From NCBI RefSeq assembly GCF_943913695.1, contig NZ_CALTZE010000028.1, positions 1 to 31,410 of the forward strand: a stretch of DNA of 31,410 nt, given 5' to 3'. Source of the stretch: an uncultured Marmoricola sp. GTDB lineage: Bacteria; Actinomycetota; Actinomycetes; Propionibacteriales; Nocardioidaceae. The position numbers were made by a program, and so were the translations under genes. Positions 23,685 to 30,574 of the stretch are shown here, piece by piece (positions within the stretch are counted from its first letter, which is position 1; every line of letters begins with the position of its first letter). The notes under the pieces are model-generated. The model made no database searches, had not been told where the DNA came from, and saw only the letters and a list, made by a program, of their open reading frames with translations.

Positions 23685-24613
23685 GCCAGTGCTCCTTCCT
23701 TCTCGCTGTGCGCTGTGCGCTGGGCAGCGCGGTGGGCGTTGCGGGCCTGGAGGTCGAGGAACCGCGGGAGCGGCTTGGCAACCGCCATCCGGCGCATCCA
23801 GAGCAGGGTGGCCACGTATGCGGTGAGCAGCACGGCGAGTACGACCTGGCCCAGTGGGGTGCCGTAGGGCTCGATGTAGTCGCCGGTGAAGGCGAGGATG
23901 CCGAGCACGCCGAGGGTGATGACGGTGACGGTGCGGGCGGTGGTGCGGGGCTTGGCCTGGTCGGCGGCGATCTGGCGTCGGGCGCGGACGTCGGCCGCGA
24001 CGGTCTCGGCGAGGGCGTCAAGTGCCTTCGACAGTCCGGCCTGCCCGCGGCCGCTGGCGGCCAGGATCAGCTGGCTGGCCACGACGTCGCCGGTGGAGTC
24101 GTTGAGGTCCTCGGCGAAGGCGCGCAGCACGTCCTCGGTGGAGGAGGTGTTGTTCCACAGCCGGGAGACCATCAGCCCGACCTCGCGCTCGATCGGTTCC
24201 GGTGTCGACTGCAGCGACTTGATAAGCGCCGAGCGCAGGGACTGCCCGGCGGTCAGCTTGCCGGACAGGGACCGGGTCCACTCCTCGAGCGCCTCGAGCT
24301 TCTCGATGCTCGCGGCGGCCGGCGGCGGCGTGAGCAGCAGCGGGATGCCGACGATCGCGGCCGGGACGAGGACGATGGCGATCACCCAGCCGGTCACCAG
24401 GGCGACCAGGAGGCCGGCCACGGCGCCGCCGATCATGAGCATTCGGGTACGACGGTCGAGCCGGACGAACCAGCTCCCGAGCCGTCCGAAGGGGGTGGCG
24501 GTCCGGGCCGGCTTTGGCGGCTTGGGCGGCGCCGGGATCATCGCGTAGACCATGCCGATCAGGCCGATGACGATGAGGGCGCCGAAGACGGCGGGCAGGA
24601 ACGCGGTGCTCAT
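23681..24613 (-). CDS. tadB: TadB-like type II secretion F-domain membrane protein
   Basis: 310 residues from the ATG at 24613, overlapping the tadA stop (ATGA). Helices at about 6-25, 60-93, 228-245 and 254-272 surround a cytoplasmic T2SSF domain (EEWTRSLSGKLTAGQSLRSAL; SLSKALDALAETVAADV-like helices). Platform protein of the Tad pilus assembly machine, partner of TadC and TadA. Confidence 0.9.
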   Translation of the reverse strand: MSTAFLPAVFGALIVIGLIGMVYAMIPAPPKPPKPARTATPFGRLGSWFVRLDRRTRMLMIGGAVAGLLVALVTGWVIAIVLVPAAIVGIPLLLTPPPAAASIEKLEALEEWTRSLSGKLTAGQSLRSALIKSLQSTPEPIEREVGLMVSRLWNNTSSTEDVLRAFAEDLNDSTGDVVASQLILAASGRGQAGLSKALDALAETVAADVRARRQIAADQAKPRTTARTVTVITLGVLGILAFTGDYIEPYGTPLGQVVLAVLLTAYVATLLWMRRMAVAKPLPRFLDLQARNAHRAAQRTAHSEKEGALA

Positions 24614-26289
24614 GAGGTGGCCACCCCCGGGTTGGCCTGGGACTCGGCCTTGTACGCCTCGATGTCGAACCCGTGGCGGGCGAGCTCCTGGGCGAGGAAG
24701 TTGTCGAGCTTGCCGGTCGCGACGGCCTGGCCGAGCTGGTTGGGCGCGAAGATCGGGGTGGTGGCGTACCCGCGGGCTGCGTCGATGCTGGGCTGGACGA
24801 CCAGGACCTCCTCGACCCAGCGCTGCTTGCGGAAGGTGCCGTCGCCGTTGGGGACGACCTCGGAGCGCAGGTACATGACGATGTCGATCGCGGCGGCGAG
24901 CTTGCTGATCGCCAGCTCGCGGGTGACCTGGGGGCCCTTCTCCATGGCGCAGGAGACGAGCTTCTCGATGGTGTGCTCGGCGCTGCGGGCGTGGGTGGTG
25001 CTGATCGAGCCCGGGCCGGACTCCATGGCCTTGAGCATGTTCCAGACCTCCGGGCCGCGGACCTCGCCGACGATCTGGCGGGCGAGGTTGAACCGGAAGG
25101 AGTGGTGGATGGCCTCCTCGAGGCTGAACTCACCGGCCTGGCGGCCGTCGATGCCGACCTCGCCGGATCCGGGGCGGTGTTCCCAGGCGTGGACGATCTT
25201 GTGCCGGTCGACCAGCTCGTGCAGGTGCAGCTCGAACTCGGTCTCGAAGGTGCCGATCATCTCCCAGGGCGGGATGCACGAGCACAGGGCGCGGACCCAG
25301 GTGGTCTTGCCGGAGCCCTGGACGCCGGAGACGACGATGCTCTTGCCGGCCCGCACGCAGGCGGCGAGGAAGTCGGCCAGGACCGCGGTGCAGGCCTTGC
25401 GGTCGTAGACCATCTCGTCCATGGAGACCTCGCGCATGCCGTGGCGGCGGATCACGACAGAGGTGTAGGCCATCACCCAGGAGCCGGCCGCGAGCCGCGC
25501 TCCCCCGGGCAGCCGGAGGTCCAGGTGCGGGCGGGCCTCGGTGAAGGGCCGGTTCTGCCGGGCGCCGAGGTCGGCGAGGAACTCGCGCAGCTCGTCCTCG
25601 GAGTCGGCGATCGGGTCGGCCTCGACCAGGGTGCCGTCGACCAGCTCCAGCCACACCGCGCAGACCGGGCCGCGGGCGATGACGATGATGTTCTCGACGT
25701 CCTCGCGCTCGACCAGGGGCTGCAGGCGGCCCAGACCGAACAGGGCAGCGTGGAGGGCGGACTTGAGCGCCTTCTCCTGGTCCTTAGTCCACGGGGGCCG
25801 GCCGGTGGAGACCAGCGTCTCGGCCTCGGACTTGATGAGCTCCTCGATGACGTCGAGGCCCATCTGCTCGCGGTCCTCGTCGGTGACCCGGCCACCTTCC
25901 TTGTCGAGCCGGGCGGTCAGTCGCGAGGAGATCTCCGCGCGGTACTGCGCGATCAGCTCCCAGTCCAGCTCGACCCGGCCGTCCGCGCCGGGGACGTTGT
26001 GGTGGTGCTCCTCCGGTGCGGGCGCCACGAGCGGGCGCAGGCTGAACTCCGAGCGAGCACGGCCCGGAAGCTCCTGCTCGCTGGACCAGGCGCCGGCGAA
26101 GATCGGCAGGGAGGTCGGGTCGTGGTCCTCGACGACCGACGGCGGGGGCGGCGGGGTGCCGTTGGTGCTGCGGCCGCGGGCGAAGGGCGAGGTCTGCTCC
26201 CGGCTCGCGGCGTGGCGGGCCTCGAGCCACTCGTCGGCGCGCAGCGGGTCTCGGCCGTTGGTGTCCGGGTGGTGTCCGTTGGTGCTCAT
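24610..26289 (-). CDS. tadA: TadA/CpaF pilus-assembly ATPase
   Basis: 559 residues; the ATG at 26289 overlaps the stop of the TadZ-like gene (ATGA). An unusual disordered N-terminus of about 100 residues (His, Pro, Asn, Gly-rich) precedes the CpaF-type helical domain and the RecA-like ATPase core. Walker A is VSGVQGSGKTTWV (about 320-332), Walker B QIVGEVRGPEV (about 405-415), with acidic and His-box residues between (FETEFELHLHEL; ISTTHARSAEHTIEK). It hydrolyses ATP in the cytoplasm to drive pilus assembly through TadB/TadC. Confidence 0.95.
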   Translation of the reverse strand: MSTNGHHPDTNGRDPLRADEWLEARHAASREQTSPFARGRSTNGTPPPPPSVVEDHDPTSLPIFAGAWSSEQELPGRARSEFSLRPLVAPAPEEHHHNVPGADGRVELDWELIAQYRAEISSRLTARLDKEGGRVTDEDREQMGLDVIEELIKSEAETLVSTGRPPWTKDQEKALKSALHAALFGLGRLQPLVEREDVENIIVIARGPVCAVWLELVDGTLVEADPIADSEDELREFLADLGARQNRPFTEARPHLDLRLPGGARLAAGSWVMAYTSVVIRRHGMREVSMDEMVYDRKACTAVLADFLAACVRAGKSIVVSGVQGSGKTTWVRALCSCIPPWEMIGTFETEFELHLHELVDRHKIVHAWEHRPGSGEVGIDGRQAGEFSLEEAIHHSFRFNLARQIVGEVRGPEVWNMLKAMESGPGSISTTHARSAEHTIEKLVSCAMEKGPQVTRELAISKLAAAIDIVMYLRSEVVPNGDGTFRKQRWVEEVLVVQPSIDAARGYATTPIFAPNQLGQAVATGKLDNFLAQELARHGFDIEAYKAESQANPGVATS

Positions 26290-27125
26290 GCGTGGCCTCC
26301 GTTCGTGGGAGCGAGGGCGGCCTGGTTGGCGCCGAGGATGGACTGGATGGCCGCGGCGCTGGCCCGGTAGCCGCGCAGCAGCCCGGAGGACTCGAACTTG
26401 CGGGGCTTGCGCGCGCCGTGGGAGTAGACCTCGGCCACCTCGGGCTCCCACTCCACCGACGCAACGACGGGGATCTGCAGGGCCTTGGCGATGTGCCGGG
26501 CGCTGTAGGGCCGGACTCGGGCGCCGGTGGGCATCGCGGGCCAGCGTCGCTCCTCGTCGACGAGGAGGACCCCGAGCCGAGACAGGCCACCGACCCCGGC
26601 GAACTGGGCGCGCAGGGTCTTGGCCCAGCTGGTGGCGCCGGCCAGGGCCGGCAGCGAGCTGCGGGTGACGAGCAGCGTCAGGTCGGAGGCGGCGATCAGC
26701 GGCTGGGGCCAGCCGGCGAGGCCGAGCCGTCCGGCGTCGACGATGACGTCCTGGCCATTGCGCTCCAGGGCGCGCAGCTGCTCGGTGAGCGGCTCCCACA
26801 GGGGCAGCAGGCTGGGGGCCTGCTCGTGGGCCCGGATGCCGGGCAGGAACCACGCCGAGCGCTCGGCCGGGGCCTCGGGGTCCAGCAGCAGCGTCTCGCG
26901 CGGCAGTGCCTCGGCCAGCGTTCCCTCGCGCAGGGAGAGGGCGAGGTTGATCAGCCCGCCGGTCGGCTCCTGGGTGCCGTGGAAGAAGCCGGCGAACACC
27001 GAGGAGGAGCCGGTCGGGTCGGCGTCGACCAGGAGCACCGGTCGGTGCCAGTTGAGGGTGAGCCCGAGCGCCGTGGTGGAGACGCCGGGCGAACCGCTCG
27101 CGGAGGCCAGGACGATCAGCGCCAT
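26286..27125 (-). CDS. TadZ/CpaE-like MinD-fold localisation protein with atypical P-loop
   Basis: 279 residues from the ATG at 27125. The MinD/ParA fold starts at once: MALIVLASASGSPGVSTTALG, then VLLVDADPTGSS (switch I-like), an internal DVIVDAGRLG strand and DLTLLVTRSSLPALAG. The Walker A region reads GSPGVSTT, lacking the lysines of GKGGxGKT, as in the MinD-like gene of the conjugation-like operon. TadZ/CpaE proteins place the pilus machine at a cell pole; several are pseudo-ATPases. Located between the SAF-domain gene and tadA, the usual place. Confidence 0.8.
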   Translation of the reverse strand: MALIVLASASGSPGVSTTALGLTLNWHRPVLLVDADPTGSSSVFAGFFHGTQEPTGGLINLALSLREGTLAEALPRETLLLDPEAPAERSAWFLPGIRAHEQAPSLLPLWEPLTEQLRALERNGQDVIVDAGRLGLAGWPQPLIAASDLTLLVTRSSLPALAGATSWAKTLRAQFAGVGGLSRLGVLLVDEERRWPAMPTGARVRPYSARHIAKALQIPVVASVEWEPEVAEVYSHGARKPRKFESSGLLRGYRASAAAIQSILGANQAALAPTNGGHA

Positions 27126-27128
27126 GCC

Positions 27129-27815
27129 TCAGCGCTCCCGGGCGTCCAGGACGAGCGCGACCCGTCCGGTGGCGGCACGGGCAGCCAGGTCGGCGGCATC
27201 GGCCTCGGGCACCGAGACGTCGACGACGGTCTCCCCTGTCTCCTCGACCCGGCTAACACCAACGACGACTGCCTCGACCGTGACCGGGTCCTTGTCGGTG
27301 ACCTCGCCCTGATCACCGGGAGTGGTGACGATCCGGACGGCGTCGCCGCTGTAGAGCGGCTCCGAGGGCATCTGGCCGGGCGTGAGGCTGATGCCCACCA
27401 GGGACTCCCCCTCCCCCGGCACCAGGTTGTCGGTGACGGCCTGCTCGCTGAGCAGCGTGCCGGCCCACAGGTCGACCGCGGCGCGGCTGCCCTCGAGCTC
27501 GGCCTTCTGGCTGCCGGGAACGGGGGTCAGCGCCGGGTCGACGCTGACCCGCACGACGGCGAGGTCACCGGCCTCGATGATCTCGCCGCGCTTGATGTCG
27601 CTGCTGACGACGAGGACCTCCTGGGTGTCGTTGACCGAGGTGAAGGCGAACGCGGTGCCCAGGGCGCCGGCTGCGACCAGGGCGGCCATCAGGGCGAATA
27701 CCCACGGCCGGCGGCGTGCCTTGACCCGCGCGGTTGCGACGGGCGCAGGCTGCGCCTGGGCGTTCGGCGGCGGGAGCGGTCCCCCCGCGGTGGTCTGTGC
27801 GGTGTCCAGCGACAT
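27129..27815 (-). CDS. CpaB-like protein with SAF domain
   Basis: 228 residues from the ATG at 27815, preceded by GAGAGGAC. An in-frame GTG at 27845 would lie inside the conserved promoter box and lacks a ribosome binding site, so it is rejected. A Pro/Ala-rich cytoplasmic N-terminus and one membrane helix (about residues 38-58) precede a SAF domain (VLVVSSDIKRGEIIEAGDLAVVRV … LWAGTLLSEQAV). CpaB/RcpC proteins of this type take part in Tad pilus assembly outside the membrane. First gene of the 14-gene operon. Confidence 0.8.
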   Translation of the reverse strand: MSLDTAQTTAGGPLPPPNAQAQPAPVATARVKARRRPWVFALMAALVAAGALGTAFAFTSVNDTQEVLVVSSDIKRGEIIEAGDLAVVRVSVDPALTPVPGSQKAELEGSRAAVDLWAGTLLSEQAVTDNLVPGEGESLVGISLTPGQMPSEPLYSGDAVRIVTTPGDQGEVTDKDPVTVEAVVVGVSRVEETGETVVDVSVPEADAADLAARAATGRVALVLDARER

Positions 27816-27844
27816 CAGTTCCGAGTCCTCTCGTCTCTCGATCA

Positions 27845-27876
27845 CCTATGTGTCAAGACGGTCCTGGGCGATCACT
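27845..27876 (-). promoter_or_regulatory. Two-box promoter/operator of the Tad operon
   Basis: CCTATGTGT (27845-27853) and GCGATCACT (27868-27876), 14 bases apart. The same pair occurs at 4887-4919 ahead of the conjugation-like operon. CCTATGTGTC (27845-27854) also matches 10 bases of the array near parA (30339-30348). Read on the minus strand the order is AGTGATCGC, spacer, ACACATAGG, and the start codon of the first gene lies 30 bases on. Promoter, operator or both. Confidence 0.6.
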
Positions 27877-28115
27877 ATGACCCAACTAGCGAACAACACA
27901 CTAGTGCAGTTGTCTCGCTGAGTGGGTTGTCCACAGGTGGCAGATTCCGAGATGTCATCGCCCGAATCCCTCTGACGGGTGGTCGCGGCTCACTCCCCCG
28001 ATGGAACTGAGCGTCTACGCGCCGAACGGCTTCGGCCCCATGGGACCACGCATTCGGTCTCCCTGAGCGACGATTGTGCCCTGCGTCACCTAGGGCTGAA
28101 CCTCCGTTTTGCTAC

Positions 28116-28574
28116 TCAGTCGCCGGGCTCAGCCTTGCGCCGGCGACGGCGGAGCCGCTGCGCCTCGTTGAAGGCGGCGGCGACGACGTCGGCCGGCTCG
28201 CCGAAGACATCCGCGAGCGCCTCGATGATCGGCGGCGGTGGGAGGCGGGTCCAGCGCCCGACCTCCCAGGAGTAGTAGGTCTTCACGGCCATGTTCGTCC
28301 GCGCGGCCAGCTCGGGCACGGTCAGGCCGGCCTTGAGCCGGAGTGCCCGCAGGTCGGGGATATCGCCGTCGAGGTGGATCAGCCGCAAGGTGGGGATGTC
28401 CAGTGCCCGTGCGAGCTTGACCAGGAAGTCGGGCCGGGGCACCGACGTGCCCAGCTCCCAGCGCGAGACGCGCTCTCCGCCGGCCGCGCCGACGAGTCGC
28501 GCGAGCTCGTGCTGAGTCAGGCCCGCGCTCTCGCGGGCAGCCCGCAGCGCTGAGGGGTCGATACCGGAAACCAT
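28116..28574 (-). CDS. Transcriptional regulator with two XRE-type HTH domains
   Basis: 152 residues from the ATG at 28574. HTH 1 (about residues 7-45) reads LRAARESAGLTQHELARLVG … VSRWELGTSVP; HTH 2 (about 76-108) reads LRALRLKAGLTVPELAARTNMAVKTYYSWE. A helical C-terminus ends in a basic cluster (RLRRRRRK). No ribosome binding site is visible, because a 12-bp dyad directly abuts the ATG; translation may be leaderless or coupled. It probably autoregulates through this dyad, and may act on the Tad promoter about 700 bases downstream, where related words occur. Confidence 0.75.
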   Translation of the reverse strand: MVSGIDPSALRAARESAGLTQHELARLVGAAGGERVSRWELGTSVPRPDFLVKLARALDIPTLRLIHLDGDIPDLRALRLKAGLTVPELAARTNMAVKTYYSWEVGRWTRLPPPPIIEALADVFGEPADVVAAAFNEAQRLRRRRRKAEPGD

Positions 28575-28605
28575 CGCCGACGAACACTAGCGCTGTTCGT
28601 CGGCG
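28575..28605. promoter_or_regulatory. Perfect 12-bp dyad between the RHH and HTH genes
   Basis: CGCCGACGAACA (28575-28586), spacer CTAGCGC (28587-28593), TGTTCGTCGGCG (28594-28605). It touches the start codon of the double-HTH gene and begins 6 bases after the stop codon of the RHH gene. It could be the operator of the HTH regulator or a terminator for the par operon; without a T-run the operator reading is favoured. Confidence 0.65.
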
Positions 28606-28611
28606 CGTAGG

Positions 28612-29175
28612 TCAGTCAGCCACGGCGGCGCGGAGGGCGGCGCGAATGAGTTGGCTGCGGCTGTCGGCGTCGGTCTTGTCCACCAGGGCGTCGATGACCT
28701 TGAGGTTCGCCTCGGTGGTGTCGAAGTTGATCGTGGTGCGCTCCTCGACCTGCGAGCGCGTTGCGCTTCGGTCAGGGAAGAGTCCCCCGCTCGTGTGCGT
28801 GGCCGGCTTCTCGGCTTCCACTAGCTCCTTCAGGCGATGCGCGTTCGATTCAATCGCGTTCAGAATGAACTGGACCTGAGTGACCTTCCGGTCCGTCTGC
28901 AAGCTCGCCCGCATCTGCGCGGCCAGTCGCAGGGGGATGCTGATCGTCGTCCGCTTCATGCCTCCCGTGCTGGCGGAGCTGGCCTTGGGGCGGCTGGCCC
29001 TCTTGGCCTTGGGCTCTCCCGGCGCCTTCTCGCTACGGTCGGCCTCCGAACGCGCGGCGGCGCTGGGCGCTGGCGCCGGCGCCTCGGGGACTGGCGTGGT
29101 TCGGCGAGGTGGTGGGCCGTCGATGCGGTCACGAACCAGGCCGAGGGCCGGTGCCAACTTCGGCCGGTCGTTCAC
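28612..29175 (-). CDS. Protein with two ribbon-helix-helix motifs, ParB-like partner of ParA
   Basis: 187 residues from a GTG at 29175 that overlaps the parA stop (GTGA). The first about 72 residues are disordered (Pro/Ala/Lys/Arg-rich). Two RHH-like motifs follow: GGMKRTTISIPLRLAAQMRA … (about 72-115) and EERTTINFDTTEANLKVIDALVD … SQLIRAALRA (about 145-184). RHH proteins encoded just downstream of ParA act as centromere-binding adaptors and repressors in type Ib partition systems, and the disordered N-terminus typically stimulates the ParA ATPase. Two RHH motifs in one chain would be unusual, since such proteins normally bind as dimers of single motifs. Confidence 0.65.
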   Translation of the reverse strand: MNDRPKLAPALGLVRDRIDGPPPRRTTPVPEAPAPAPSAAARSEADRSEKAPGEPKAKRASRPKASSASTGGMKRTTISIPLRLAAQMRASLQTDRKVTQVQFILNAIESNAHRLKELVEAEKPATHTSGGLFPDRSATRSQVEERTTINFDTTEANLKVIDALVDKTDADSRSQLIRAALRAAVAD

Positions 29176-30095
29176 GCTGTCGCCGCCTCTTCGGTCATAG
29201 CGGCCGCGGCCTCTTCCGCGTTTCCGATGCGCCGGAGGAGTTCATCGGCTAGCAGCACGTAGTCCTCCGCCAGCGCCGGCGCGGACCCCGCGATCCGTTC
29301 CGGTCGGCGGCCCTCCTTCAGTGCCTTCCAGTAGGGCTCCGCGTTGTGGACGACTTCCGCGAGCTCATGGATCAGCCGCCCCTTCTCCCGAGCGTCGTCG
29401 GCTGCGGCCTCGGCGTGCCGAATGACGGAGTCGAAGAGTAGGGAGCCGTCCCCGAGGACGTCTCGGACGTCCTCACGGGCGAACCGGCGGCGGGCAGTGG
29501 CCGATGCGCCCATGCCGAAGAGGACTGCACCCAAGACGTCGATCTCAGGGTTCACCTCGCGGATGGTGACGACCTGCTCGGCCAGGACTCGGAGGCCCTC
29601 GATGCTGGAACGGTCTGACTTGGTCGGGATCACGATCCAACGCGCGGCAGCGAGTGCGAGCAGCACCAGCGCCGAGCGTCGCGACGGCGGGGTGTCGATG
29701 ATGACGAGGTCATAGTCCTGGGTAATGCCGGCCAGGGCGTCGCGCAGGAGTGTGCGGCCGTCCTCCCCTCGACGCTGTCGCCCGAGCACGAGGTCCTCAA
29801 GGTCGTCGAGCTTGCTTCCGCCGGGGATAACGTCCAAGTTGGGGCGTACCCCCTGGAGGACGGGATTGAGTGTCCCGCCCGTGAGGAGCGTGTTCACGAG
29901 GTGAGCGCCGTTGTCGGCGCCCTCGTTCTCGGAGAAGCCGAGGTCGTGCCCGAGGTTGGCTTGGGAGTCGAGGTCGATCAACAGGGTCCGCCATCCGGCC
30001 TGTGCGGCAAGGCCTGCGACGTTGGCAGCGCAACTGGTCTTCCCGGTTCCGCCCTTGCCGGTGGCGAAGGTGATCACGCGCGACAGATCGGTCAT
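29172..30095 (-). CDS. parA: ParA-family partition ATPase
   Basis: 307 residues; the ATG at 30095 has AGGAG about 10 bases upstream. The deviant Walker A is intact: FATGKGGTGKTSCAANVA (residues 10-27). Switch I and Walker B are TLLIDLDSQANLGHDLG and YDLVIIDTPPSRR, followed by IPTKSDRSSIEGLRVL, typical of plasmid and chromosomal ParA. It lacks an N-terminal HTH, so autoregulation would rest with the RHH partner, as in type Ib systems. It segregates the replicon by ATP-dependent positioning on the nucleoid. Directly upstream lies the repeat array (30110-30369). Confidence 0.92.
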   Translation of the reverse strand: MTDLSRVITFATGKGGTGKTSCAANVAGLAAQAGWRTLLIDLDSQANLGHDLGFSENEGADNGAHLVNTLLTGGTLNPVLQGVRPNLDVIPGGSKLDDLEDLVLGRQRRGEDGRTLLRDALAGITQDYDLVIIDTPPSRRSALVLLALAAARWIVIPTKSDRSSIEGLRVLAEQVVTIREVNPEIDVLGAVLFGMGASATARRRFAREDVRDVLGDGSLLFDSVIRHAEAAADDAREKGRLIHELAEVVHNAEPYWKALKEGRRPERIAGSAPALAEDYVLLADELLRRIGNAEEAAAAMTEEAATA

Positions 30096-30109
30096 GGCCC
30101 TGATTCTCC

Positions 30110-30369
30110 TACGAGCGGCGTTAGCGGCGGCGTTACGACACGCCGTATGTGTTGCGTACCGGACTCCGTACGGGCCTCGCTATGTGGCGCGTTAGTGCGA
30201 CTCGTCATGTGTGCCGCTAGCGCGCCCCCTACGCGGCTACGTCACTCGTTCCCCTACCGTGACCGCTACTTTGGCCGCTACCGTGCCCCGCTACGCATCC
30301 CGCTATCTGTCGTCGTTATGCGTCCGCGTAGCGGTCGGCCTATGTGTCCCGCTATGTGTCGCGCGAGTA
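30110..30369. repeat. Array of about 12-bp degenerate repeats, candidate partition centromere or iterons
   Basis: About 21 units in about 245 bases, each with a TA or CA step. Steps fall near 30110, 30122, 30134, 30146, 30157, 30169, 30181, 30193, 30206, 30218, 30230, 30243, 30255, 30267, 30279, 30292, 30304, 30317, 30329, 30341 and 30353. Spacing is 11-13 bases, mostly 12. The loose consensus is CCGCTATGTGTC, with the best copies at the right end. The array starts 15 bases upstream of parA and covers its ribosome binding site. Its location next to ParA and an RHH protein suggests the partition site (parC-like) and parA operator; replication iterons are the alternative. The rest of the 30370-30574 gap shows nothing I can assign. 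Confidence 0.75.
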
Positions 30370-30574
30370 GCGCACTTTGGCAGGGTCTGGGCCACACGCG
30401 GGGGCGTCGGGCGCAACGCACGGAGCGTAGGGCGGCCTTCAACGGCCTTCTCCCGGCCGTTCGGCACCACGAGGGCACCCCGGCATGGTCTGCCTGCCGA
30501 TCGGCCCTCAGATCAGCAGCCATCACGAAGCCGTCTGCAGGGCACGGGGGACGCCTCCCCAACACGCGGAGCAC

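Noticed and set aside
27816..27845. GTG at 27845 as start of the CpaB-like gene
   Set aside because: It lies inside the conserved CCTATGTGT box and has no ribosome binding site, while the ATG at 27815 has GAGAGGAC upstream.
30110..30369. CRISPR array
   Set aside because: Units are about 12 bases, degenerate and without spacers of constant length; no cas genes are present.
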